Of a DNA stretch of 19,795 nt, positions 6,502 to 12,392 are shown in pieces. The notes beneath the pieces are model-generated. The model searched no databases. It saw only the letters and a program-made list of their open reading frames with translations, and had not been told where the DNA came from. Made by a program: the position numbers and the translations under genes. The stretch comes from Candidatus Methanoperedens sp. (lineage in GTDB: Archaea; Halobacteriota; Methanosarcinia; Methanosarcinales; Methanoperedenaceae). Location: the NCBI GenBank assembly GCA_026552835.1, contig JAPMTY010000006.1, positions 1-19,795 of the forward strand. The letters are read 5' to 3'. Position 1 is the first letter of the stretch; every line of letters begins with the position of its first letter.

Positions 6502-7905
6502 TTGCATGAAGCATGCGGTATAGTCGGTGTCTCTTATAAAGAAGAGGCGCCTGCCGCACTATCAATTTATTACGCATTATATTCTCTCCAGCACAGGGGC
6601 CAGGAATCTGCAGGCATAACCGTCCATGACGGGAACTGTGTCCAGACTTTAAAAGGCATGGGACTCGTGCCTGATGTTTTTAATAAAGCTGATATCCAGA
6701 AACTGAAAGGTCATGTCGGCATCGGGCATGTCCGTTATTCGACTACAGGCGGCTCAAAGATTGAGAACTGCCAGCCTCTTCTTGTCAGTTTCAGCAGCGG
6801 GACGATAGCAATCGCCCATAACGGCAATCTTGTAAACTCAAAAGAATTGAGAGAAGAGCTTGTAAAAGAGGGGAGGATATTCCTCTCGGATTCTGATACC
6901 GAGGTCATTGCGCATCTCCTGGTTAAAGAACTCATGCACAATGAACTTGAAGATGCTGTCAGGGAGATGATGAAAAGGCTTGTGGGTTCTTATTCGCTTG
7001 CCATCCTGATAGACAAAACGCTCGTCATTATCCGCGACCCGCTTGGGGTAAAGCCACTATGTCTTGGGCGTATTGATAACGGCTTTGTTGTGGCATCTGA
7101 AAGTGTTGCTATTGATATATTAAACGGGGATTTCATCCGTGATGTTGCCCCTGGAGAAATGCTGATATTCAGCAACGGGTCGTATGAAAGCCGCCAGCTG
7201 ATTAAATCAAAGAATTGCGCGCACTGCGTCTTTGAATATATTTATTTTGCGCGCCCCGATTCTGTTATAGACGGACAGCTTGTGTATAATGTCAGGATGC
7301 GCATCGGAGCAACGCTTTTCAAGGAGCATCCGGTAGAAGCCGATATTGTTTCCCCGGTGCCTGATTCTGGAATTACTTATGCGATAGGTTTCTCCAAGAG
7401 TTCGGGCATCGATTATATGGAAGGATTGATGAAGAACCGTTACATTGGGAGGACTTTCATCATGCCGGGACAGGATATGAGGGAGACTGCGGTCAGATTG
7501 AAACTCAATACTATAAAGCCGAATATAGAAAGCAAACGCGTTGTGCTCATCGACGACAGTATTGTGCGCGGGACAACTTCGCGGCGGATAATCGACTTGA
7601 TTCGTAAAGCAGGAACGAAGGAGATTCACATGAGGGTTGCCAGCCCGCCGATTATTTCACCGTGCTATCTGGGGATTGACATGGCTACTAGAGAGGAACT
7701 TGTGGCTGCTTATAAGACAGTGAAAGGTGTTGAAGCTTTGATTAATGCCGATTCCCTGGGTTATTTGAGTATTGAAGGGCTTGTGAGCTCCATCGGGATT
7801 CCTATGGATGACCTTTGTGTGGGATGTTTGAGTGGTGTTTATCCAGTTGAGATTCCGGGCGAGAAGTGTTCAAGAAGGCAGTTGAAGTTGTCGGAGTTTG
7901 ATTAA
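6502..7905 (+). CDS. purF: Amidophosphoribosyltransferase PurF
   Basis: First committed enzyme of purine synthesis: glutamine plus PRPP gives phosphoribosylamine. 467 residues. The start is a TTG at 6502, with GGTGA six bases upstream; no in-frame ATG exists before the catalytic Cys, so TTG is required. The nucleophile is Cys5 in MHEACGIVG, so four residues must be removed to expose it. Glutaminase motif HNGNL is at 106-110. The PRPP loop VVLIDDSIVRGTTS is at 347-360. Cys242, Cys388, Cys439 and Cys442 sit in the contexts of the four 4Fe-4S ligands of the Bacillus subtilis enzyme (CVFEYIYFARPDS, SPPIISPCYLGID, CVGC), so this is the processed iron-sulfur type. The gene closes the LSm-L37e operon, coupling purine supply to ribosome genes. 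Confidence 0.96.
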   Translation: MHEACGIVGVSYKEEAPAALSIYYALYSLQHRGQESAGITVHDGNCVQTLKGMGLVPDVFNKADIQKLKGHVGIGHVRYSTTGGSKIENCQPLLVSFSSGTIAIAHNGNLVNSKELREELVKEGRIFLSDSDTEVIAHLLVKELMHNELEDAVREMMKRLVGSYSLAILIDKTLVIIRDPLGVKPLCLGRIDNGFVVASESVAIDILNGDFIRDVAPGEMLIFSNGSYESRQLIKSKNCAHCVFEYIYFARPDSVIDGQLVYNVRMRIGATLFKEHPVEADIVSPVPDSGITYAIGFSKSSGIDYMEGLMKNRYIGRTFIMPGQDMRETAVRLKLNTIKPNIESKRVVLIDDSIVRGTTSRRIIDLIRKAGTKEIHMRVASPPIISPCYLGIDMATREELVAAYKTVKGVEALINADSLGYLSIEGLVSSIGIPMDDLCVGCLSGVYPVEIPGEKCSRRQLKLSEFD

Positions 7906-7929
7906 CTTTTAAAAAATGAGACATAATCG

Positions 7930-7940
7930 TTGGTTTTTTC
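7930..7940 (+). terminator. Possible T-rich transcription terminator after purF
   Basis: A GGTTTTTTC run lies about 25 bases after the purF stop and before the arvA start, and a T-tract alone can end transcription in archaea. No hairpin accompanies it. Support is weak. Confidence 0.3.
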
Positions 7941-7993
7941 AAAAATAAGGGAAAACTAAAAAAGAGAGAACCGATATTAAACACTGAGGCACA

Positions 7994-8632
7994 ATGACTA
8001 TGGGCATAATAAAAAGGCTGGGGCTGGACTTTAAGTGGATAAAGCGGCTATTCAGAAAAAAGAAAGCGAGGATTGGAATATACGGTCCTCCCAATGCAGG
8101 GAAGACCACGCTTGCGAACAGGATTGTCAGGGACTGGACCGGTGATGCCATGGGTTCGGTGTCCCATATCCCGCACGAAACCCGAAGAGCGCGCCGACGC
8201 GAAGGCGTGACCATCGAATGCAACGGCTCGTCGGTGACTCTGGATATAATCGATACGCCCGGACTTGCCACCAAGATTGATTTCCATGACTTCATGGCAT
8301 TCGGGCTGACTGAAGAAGAATCGAAACGGCGGGCAAAAGAAGCGACTGAAGGCGTGATTGAAGCTGTTAAATGGCTGGATGACCTTGACGGTGTTATACT
8401 TGTTATGGATGCGACTGAAGACCCGTACACGCAAGTAAATGTGACCGTGATAGGCAATATGGAGGCGCGGAAGCTTCCGCTTTTGATTGCAGCCAATAAG
8501 ATTGACCTTCCCACATCATCGCCTGCAAGGATTCACAGCGCGTTCCCGCAGCACCCCCTCGTTCCCATATCCGCTCTTGAGGGACAGAACATAGATGCAC
8601 TGTATCAACAGATTGCTGACCACTTCGGGTGA
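7994..8632 (+). CDS. arvA: Era-like small GTPase, ArvA/OapA family
   Basis: Ras-superfamily GTPase of 212 residues. GTP-binding motifs: G1 GPPNAGKTT (31-39), G3 DTPG (87-90), G4 NKID (168-171), G5 SAL (193-195). Before G1 is a strongly basic, amphipathic stretch (GIIKRLGLDFKWIKRLFRKKK) suited to membrane contact. A DUF2073 protein and a zinc-ribbon protein follow, exactly the OapA-OapB-OapC set of haloarchaea, renamed ArvA-B-C after the GTPase was reported to drive extracellular vesicle formation in Haloferax volcanii. Assignment is by motifs plus this gene order; vesicle function here is inferred. GAGG at 7986-7989 precedes ATG 7994; ATG 8000, two codons later, is an alternative start. Confidence 0.85.
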   Translation: MTMGIIKRLGLDFKWIKRLFRKKKARIGIYGPPNAGKTTLANRIVRDWTGDAMGSVSHIPHETRRARRREGVTIECNGSSVTLDIIDTPGLATKIDFHDFMAFGLTEEESKRRAKEATEGVIEAVKWLDDLDGVILVMDATEDPYTQVNVTVIGNMEARKLPLLIAANKIDLPTSSPARIHSAFPQHPLVPISALEGQNIDALYQQIADHFG

Positions 8633-8637
8633 TTATT

Positions 8638-8715
8638 ATGAAAAAATTTATTAAAGACAACACGTATGGCGAAGCCATACGTGGACACAGCATAAAGCGA
8701 GGTGTCGCTTTATGA
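8638..8715 (+). CDS. Possible 25-residue small ORF between arvA and arvB
   Basis: ATG 8638 opens a 25-codon frame, beginning MKKFIKDNTYGEAIRG and ending KRGVAL, whose TGA (8713-8715) overlaps the upstream arvB ATG (8712) in an ATGA. A full archaeal Shine-Dalgarno GGTGA (8628-8632), which also holds the arvA stop, lies five bases before it. Codons 8-25 run through both hairpins described separately, so ribosomes on this frame would melt the structure hiding the arvB start. The peptide matches nothing I recognise and is basic. It may be a coupling or leader ORF, a real microprotein, or chance reading of a hairpin element. Confidence 0.35.
   Translation: MKKFIKDNTYGEAIRGHSIKRGVAL
8661..8714 (+). 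repeat. Two adjacent perfect 10-bp hairpins before arvB
   Basis: Hairpin 1: CACGTATGGC (8661-8670), loop GAA, GCCATACGTG (8674-8683). Its tip, GCGAAGC, is a known exceptionally stable DNA mini-hairpin. Hairpin 2: CATAAAGCGA (8691-8700), loop GGTG (8701-8704), TCGCTTTATG (8705-8714). Both stems are perfect. In hairpin 2 the last three bases are the upstream arvB ATG and the loop carries the GGTG of its Shine-Dalgarno. A rival pairing GACAC (8684-8688) with GTGTC (8702-8706) would open hairpin 2. The element could be a translational control or a REP-like mobile hairpin that landed in the operon. Confidence 0.85.
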
Positions 8716-9074
8716 TAAAAGGAATTCAAATGGATTTAATATCCGAGGATAAACTCGATTCCATGACCTCGATGGAAAAGGTGCGGTTAATCCTTGATGA
8801 GGTAAGAAACGGGAAAATCCTTATTCTTGAGAAAGGTCTCACCCCGAATGAGCAGACAAAACTTATAGAGCTGACCATGACAGAGATAGCGCCAGACGAT
8901 TTCTCAGGGATTGAGATTGAGAGTTACCCAGTAAAACATGATAACAATATACTTGGTAAACTATTCGGAAAAACCAGTGTGAAAACAAGGCTCACAGTAA
9001 TAGGGCCTGCAGACCAGCTAAAGACGATAAAAAAGGACAGGGACCTGATAAGCGCACTTGTCTCAGCACCATAG
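8712..9074 (+). CDS. arvB: DUF2073 protein, ArvB/OapB family
   Basis: A 120-residue cytoplasmic protein without membrane segments. The pattern MDLISEDKLDSMTSMEKVRLILDEVRNGKILILEKGL near the N terminus, and a later segment ending RDLISALVSAP, agree with the DUF2073 family always found beside the ArvA-type GTPase and the zinc-ribbon protein. Biochemical activity is unknown; it presumably works with ArvA. Two starts are possible: ATG 8712, with GAGGTG at 8699-8704 but held in a hairpin, and ATG 8730, with AAAGGA at 8717-8722 outside the hairpin. I list the longer form; the shorter one loses MIKGIQ. The arvC start lies three bases after the stop. Confidence 0.82.
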   Translation: MIKGIQMDLISEDKLDSMTSMEKVRLILDEVRNGKILILEKGLTPNEQTKLIELTMTEIAPDDFSGIEIESYPVKHDNNILGKLFGKTSVKTRLTVIGPADQLKTIKKDRDLISALVSAP

Positions 9075-9077
9075 ACC

Positions 9078-9497
9078 ATGCCGCATAAATGTACACGATG
9101 TGAAAGCGTTTTCAAAGATGGCGCTGCAATAATACTTAACGGCTGCCCGAAATGCGGATGGAATAAGTTCCTGTATGTAAAAGACGCAGATGAACCTCAT
9201 TCCGAAACAAGAAACAAGGAGGCAGTTCCCCCCGCTGCTTCAAGATTTATCAAAGAGGTTGACGAGATTCTTGGAAACAAGACACCAGAGGCCGAATCAA
9301 AAGAAGTGAAAGCAGAGCCGAAACCTGAAATAGGCGAGCGGGTAGAATCCGTGAGAATAGTATCCCCGGGTTCATACGAATTAAATCTGGAATCGCTATT
9401 GGAAAGAGATGAAATCGTAATGGCGCTTAAAGAAGACGGGACATACATTGTCCATTTGCCCTCGGTCTTCGAGAAAAAGAAACATCATGAGCGGTAG
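9078..9497 (+). CDS. arvC: Zinc-ribbon protein, ArvC/OapC family
   Basis: 139 residues. A zinc ribbon opens the protein with Cys5, Cys8, Cys23 and Cys26 (CTRC and CPKCG). Residues about 40-110 are charged, Glu/Lys/Pro-rich and probably disordered. A conserved C-terminal segment follows (IVSPGSYELNLESLLERDEIV and on to about residue 130). This layout and position after a DUF2073 gene fit the ArvC/OapC family. There is no Shine-Dalgarno in the three-base gap, so translation is probably coupled to arvB. Its 3' end overlaps the convergent exported-protein gene by 13 bases. Function in vesicle formation is inferred from the haloarchaeal cluster. Confidence 0.82.
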   Translation: MPHKCTRCESVFKDGAAIILNGCPKCGWNKFLYVKDADEPHSETRNKEAVPPAASRFIKEVDEILGNKTPEAESKEVKAEPKPEIGERVESVRIVSPGSYELNLESLLERDEIVMALKEDGTYIVHLPSVFEKKKHHER

Positions 9498-9925
9498 AAT
9501 GTGTCGGGTGTTGAATTAAGATTTAAGTATTCCTTTGCGCGAGGCGAGTCGGGGGTGGTAACGAAGATGGTATTTATACTGTCTCCAAACTTGCGTGAAT
9601 CGTGCAGATAAAATCCCTTTTCAAGCCGTGAGATGTTTTTCACTTTGAGAATTGTTTCGTCCTGGTTCATTTTCACAATATCATAATCAAAATTCGAGAA
9701 GATATCTCTTACTTTTGGTTCAATGCTTTTACTTCCGAACAGAAGAATATACATTTTTGGGATTTGGCCAAGGTCATAATTCACTATGAATGTGGCATTG
9801 GTTTTATCAAAATTAATTGTGAGTGAAGTAATTTCAAAAGTGTGATTTGCAGACGTCCCTTCTGAGATTGGAAGTATTGATGCGAAAAACAATACCATGA
9901 AAATTACTATGATTGATTTTTTCAT
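9485..9925 (-). CDS. Small exported protein of unknown function
   Basis: 146 residues, not recognised. A clear signal peptide (basic KK, then a hydrophobic core to about residue 17, then a small-residue region ending near EGTSA) predicts export; no second membrane segment follows. Four N-glycosylation sequons are visible (NHT, NAT, NIS, NST). The mature part is beta-rich in appearance with no Cys. A TATA-like ATATAT at 9951-9956 lies about 25 bases from the start, so the mRNA is probably leaderless or nearly so and separate from the cytochrome gene upstream. Its 3' end overlaps arvC on the other strand. Confidence 0.75.
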   Translation of the reverse strand: MKKSIIVIFMVLFFASILPISEGTSANHTFEITSLTINFDKTNATFIVNYDLGQIPKMYILLFGSKSIEPKVRDIFSNFDYDIVKMNQDETILKVKNISRLEKGFYLHDSRKFGDSINTIFVTTPDSPRAKEYLNLNSTPDTFYRS

Positions 9926-9950
9926 CTTGGAATTACAATGTACTCTTCGA

Positions 9951-9956
9951 ATATAT
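9951..9956 (-). promoter_or_regulatory. TATA box of the exported-protein gene
   Basis: ATATAT in the 46-base gap after the cytochrome stop. Its centre is about 28 bases from ATG 9925, the spacing expected for a transcript beginning within a few bases of the start codon. No Shine-Dalgarno is present. Confidence 0.45.
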
Positions 9957-9971
9957 CATTTTGCATCGTTT

Positions 9972-10568
9972 TTAACTTCCGCTTTTCTTCAAAAACCAGT
10001 CAGGGTAGTGTTTCTTTGCCCATTCAGAATTTACTTCCCCGTTAATAATACCTCGCAGTGACTCGATATTAAACAGCGTGAAGATGACATGCCCGGCTAA
10101 CAGAAATATGGATATTTCGGCCAGGAAATCATGAACAATGAAACTAAATTCCACAAAATTCACACTGAACATTGATTTCATCCATATTATAAAACCGGAT
10201 AAAGAAAGCCCGATGATAAGAAGCAATGTCAGGAAAAAATTTGCTTTCTGCCCGCCGTTGAACTTGCCGGCAACATGTGTTTTATTATTTTTCAGGATTT
10301 CGATGAACCATTTTAAATCATCTCCTGCCCAGGACTTCATGTCCCTTATATCTTCACGGGTTTTTTGACCACTAAAAATATAAATCAGGATGGGAACCAG
10401 TATAAAAGGCAGGGAAGCATACACATGAGCCATCTTTAATAACGGGTTTCCAAGAAGGGATTTTGGTGTCAGGAACATGCTGATTCCCGTTATCAGGAGC
10501 CAGATGAAAAATACAGCATGAGACCAGTGCAAGAACCTGCTGTTGATATCGAATCTCAATACTCTCAT
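9972..10568 (-). CDS. b-type cytochrome membrane subunit (cytochrome b561 / formate dehydrogenase gamma-like)
   Basis: A 198-residue four-helix membrane protein that should carry haem b and pass electrons between the quinone-like pool and its partner. Helices: about 14-33, 44-65, 109-129, 140-164. Candidate haem ligands are His14 (RFLHWSHAVFF), His48, His145 and His159; GKFNGGQKANFF (100-111) is typical of the gamma subunit of formate dehydrogenase. ATG 10568 is chosen because it starts one base after the stop of the oxidoreductase gene and because the family begins at this RxxRxxHW block; the frame extends 18 residues upstream into that gene. The pairing with a molybdopterin enzyme mirrors MsrP-MsrQ in logic, though this cytochrome looks like a different family from MsrQ. 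Confidence 0.87.
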   Translation of the reverse strand: MRVLRFDINSRFLHWSHAVFFIWLLITGISMFLTPKSLLGNPLLKMAHVYASLPFILVPILIYIFSGQKTREDIRDMKSWAGDDLKWFIEILKNNKTHVAGKFNGGQKANFFLTLLLIIGLSLSGFIIWMKSMFSVNFVEFSFIVHDFLAEISIFLLAGHVIFTLFNIESLRGIINGEVNSEWAKKHYPDWFLKKSGS

Positions 10569-10569
10569 A

Positions 10570-11205
10570 TTAAGGATAGGACACCCCGTCAATGTTATAA
10601 CCGAGACTTTCCCAGTAACCAACTTCCTGTGTTTGTGTAAGCGTTATCCTGTTTACCCATTTCACGCTCTTATAACCGAACATTCTCGGCATCACAAGAC
10701 GCAAAGGCTTTCCCTGTTCCTGGGGGAGCGGTTCATCATTCAGCATATAGGCAAGCATGACCTGGGATTCCATGGCATCTTTCAGTGAAAGGCTGTCGCT
10801 ATACAGGCCGCTTGCCGAGTGAAATGTCACAAATGCAGCTTCCGGTTTAATACCCGTCTTGTTAAACAGGACTTTTAACCGTATTCCTTTCCATTTAACA
10901 GCATCCACAGACCATCCTTCCACGCAGTGAAAATCAGATACCTGTTCTTCGCTTTCAAGATTCAAAAGTTCATTATATGTTATAACAAGAGGAGAGTTCA
11001 CAAGTCCTTCTACTGTCAGTTTCCATGCCCCGGGGTCAAACTGAGGTGTTTGCTCGACACTCCTTATGCGAAACATGTTGATAGTTTTTATCCCGGCATT
11101 TTTTAATATACTGAGTAAACCAATTATAATACCGAAAAAAATTCCCAGATAAATCAGGAATCTTCTCCTGCTTAAAATGGATTTTGATTCTTTTTCCTGG
11201 TCCAC
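10570..11205 (-). CDS. Tat-exported molybdopterin oxidoreductase (sulfite oxidase/MsrP-like fold)
   Basis: A 211-residue single-domain enzyme of the sulfite-oxidase family. SRRRFLIYLGIFFG (12-25) is a twin-arginine signal, probably uncleaved and used as an anchor, so the enzyme faces the outside of the membrane. Cys94 in HCVEGWSVDAVKWKG is the expected molybdenum ligand, and MPRMFGYKSVKWVNRI (172-187) is the conserved cofactor-binding tail block. The substrate is not predictable; relatives reduce methionine sulfoxide or oxidise sulfite. The start is a GTG at 11205, with GGGGA upstream; the next Met is residue 44, beyond the Tat signal, so GTG is required. The cytochrome gene follows after one base. 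It needs the cofactor made through MoeA. Confidence 0.88.
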   Translation of the reverse strand: MDQEKESKSILSRRRFLIYLGIFFGIIIGLLSILKNAGIKTINMFRIRSVEQTPQFDPGAWKLTVEGLVNSPLVITYNELLNLESEEQVSDFHCVEGWSVDAVKWKGIRLKVLFNKTGIKPEAAFVTFHSASGLYSDSLSLKDAMESQVMLAYMLNDEPLPQEQGKPLRLVMPRMFGYKSVKWVNRITLTQTQEVGYWESLGYNIDGVSYP

Positions 11206-11240
11206 AAATATTCCCCGATTATATTTTTTGTGCCTCTTGT

Positions 11241-11250
11241 AAATATATAC
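11241..11250 (-). promoter_or_regulatory. TATA box of the oxidoreductase-cytochrome operon
   Basis: On the minus strand GTATATATTT lies about 40 bases before GTG 11205, predicting transcription start near 11220 and a leader of about 15 bases that carries the GGGGA ribosome binding site. Confidence 0.5.
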
Positions 11251-11357
11251 TCATTTGTCTCAAATAATTTTCCATATTTTTTTTGAAGACCATATTTTAC
11301 TCATTTAAAATACCTAAAAGAAAGTTATTTGATATATTAAATCATAACTTGGGTATC

Positions 11358-11546
11358 ATGGAAAAAAATAGTCCTTTTTTTACAGCTTCTGTTGCATCAA
11401 TTTTCTATTTTGTTATTTTTATCCTGCTAAAATTTTTCCTGCAAAATAAAACAGTTGATTGGCAGGGCGCCTTATTTGGTGCAGTGATTTTCTGGCTTGT
11501 TATTTTTATTGTGCATTATTTCCTTGATAGACGTTATGGAAGCTAG
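11358..11546 (+). CDS. Small two-helix membrane protein of unknown function
   Basis: 62 residues from ATG 11358: a short polar start (MEKNSPF), two hydrophobic helices (about 8-29 and 39-56) with a short linker containing NKTVDW, and a basic tail (DRRYGS). Not recognised. A TATA-like TATATTAA at 11333-11340 lies just under 25 bases upstream, so a leaderless transcript is plausible; this is why I prefer ATG 11358 to an in-frame TTG at 11283. A T7 run (11572-11578) follows as a possible terminator. AT-rich compared with its neighbours. It may be real but cannot be linked to a function. Confidence 0.5.
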   Translation: MEKNSPFFTASVASIFYFVIFILLKFFLQNKTVDWQGALFGAVIFWLVIFIVHYFLDRRYGS

Positions 11547-11562
11547 TTTTACATCATTTATG

Positions 11563-11706
11563 TCACAATGCTTTTTTTAAAAATAAATACACGATATAAG
11601 CGATTATCAAAACTACTAAGAGCCATATAAGCTTGAATACTATCCCTATTAAAATAAATGCAATTACCAGGGCAATTATCGCAATAATAATATCTGTAAG
11701 TTTCAT
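11563..11706 (-). CDS. Very small hydrophobic membrane protein
   Basis: 47 residues from ATG 11706, almost entirely one or two hydrophobic helices (DIIIAIIALVIAFILIGIVF and on) ending in KKAL. Not recognised. TATTTATA at 11727-11734 (TATAAATA on the coding strand) has its centre 25 bases from the ATG, which fits a leaderless mRNA and argues against the longer in-frame TTG start at 11751. It is downstream of trpG on the same strand but has its own promoter-like signal. Confidence 0.45.
   Translation of the reverse strand: MKLTDIIIAIIALVIAFILIGIVFKLIWLLVVLIIAYIVYLFLKKAL
11572..11578 (+). terminator. T7 run after the two-helix membrane protein gene
   Basis: Seven T residues about 26 bases after the stop at 11546, inside the 3' end of the convergent gene. 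T-tracts can terminate archaeal transcription; no hairpin is seen. Confidence 0.3.
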
Positions 11707-11726
11707 AGTTAAAGATTTCTTTTTGG

Positions 11727-11734
11727 TATTTATA
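11727..11734 (-). promoter_or_regulatory. TATA box for the 47-residue membrane protein
   Basis: TATAAATA on the minus strand, centred 25 bases from ATG 11706, with no Shine-Dalgarno between them. This supports a leaderless transcript independent of trpG. Confidence 0.45.
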
Positions 11735-11813
11735 TCTTTATCCTGCAACAACCAAGTGGATGAACATGCGCATAGGAATCATCCCCTCAAAATTCCGCCG
11801 CGTAACATTAAAC

Positions 11814-12392
11814 TTAGCCTTTAAATTGTTTCAATTTCAAAAAATTCTCCACAATCCTCAACCCCTGCGGCGTCAGCACAGACTCTGGATGGAACTGCAG
11901 CCCGAATATGGGTCTTCGCTTATGCCTCACTCCCATAATTATTCCATCTTTCGTCTTAGCCGTAATCTCAAGCTCACTCGGCAGCCTCGTTATGGCAAGC
12001 GAATGATAGCGTCCTCCCACAACAGGGTTGGGCAGGCCCTGATAAATGCCGTCGCCGTTGTGGTATATTTGCGAGGTTTTCCCATGTAAAGGACCTGATG
12101 GCGAGTGGCTTACCTCGCCGCCGAAAGCAACTGCTATCGCCTGGTGACCGAGGCACACGCCAAGCAGGGGAACACTCGATTCCCTGATAATCTCAAGGCA
12201 GGTTCCGATATCCTTCGGGTTTGCAGGATGCCCCGGACCGGGCGATATCACTATGGCATCAGGATTAATTTTCTTAACTTCGCCAAGCGAAATGGTATTT
12301 GGAACAACAATAGTATCAGGCTCGAATATCGAAACGTAATCCACAAGGTTCCAGACAAAGGAGTCCTTGTTGTTCACGAATAAGACCTTCAT
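11814..12392 (-). CDS. trpG: Anthranilate synthase glutamine amidotransferase subunit TrpG
   Basis: Supplies ammonia from glutamine to TrpE for anthranilate formation. 192 residues, a stand-alone class I amidotransferase. The oxyanion loop SPGPGHP is at 50-56, the nucleophile Cys80 is in GVCLGHQ, and His168 with Glu170 complete the triad in FHPES. The start overlaps the trpE stop as ATGA, so equal synthesis of the two subunits is expected. In many organisms a TrpG also serves PabA function; nothing here decides that. It is the last recognised trp gene; trpC, trpB and trpA do not follow. Confidence 0.95.
   Translation of the reverse strand: MKVLFVNNKDSFVWNLVDYVSIFEPDTIVVPNTISLGEVKKINPDAIVISPGPGHPANPKDIGTCLEIIRESSVPLLGVCLGHQAIAVAFGGEVSHSPSGPLHGKTSQIYHNGDGIYQGLPNPVVGGRYHSLAITRLPSELEITAKTKDGIIMGVRHKRRPIFGLQFHPESVLTPQGLRIVENFLKLKQFKG

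Noticed and set aside
7939..8514. 191-codon minus-strand open frame opposite arvA
   Set aside because: The GTPase on the plus strand has all G motifs; the opposite frame is compositionally biased and has no start signals.
11760..12089. Plus-strand frame over the trpG 3' end
   Set aside because: Most of it is antisense to trpG, with no ribosome binding site and no recognisable product.
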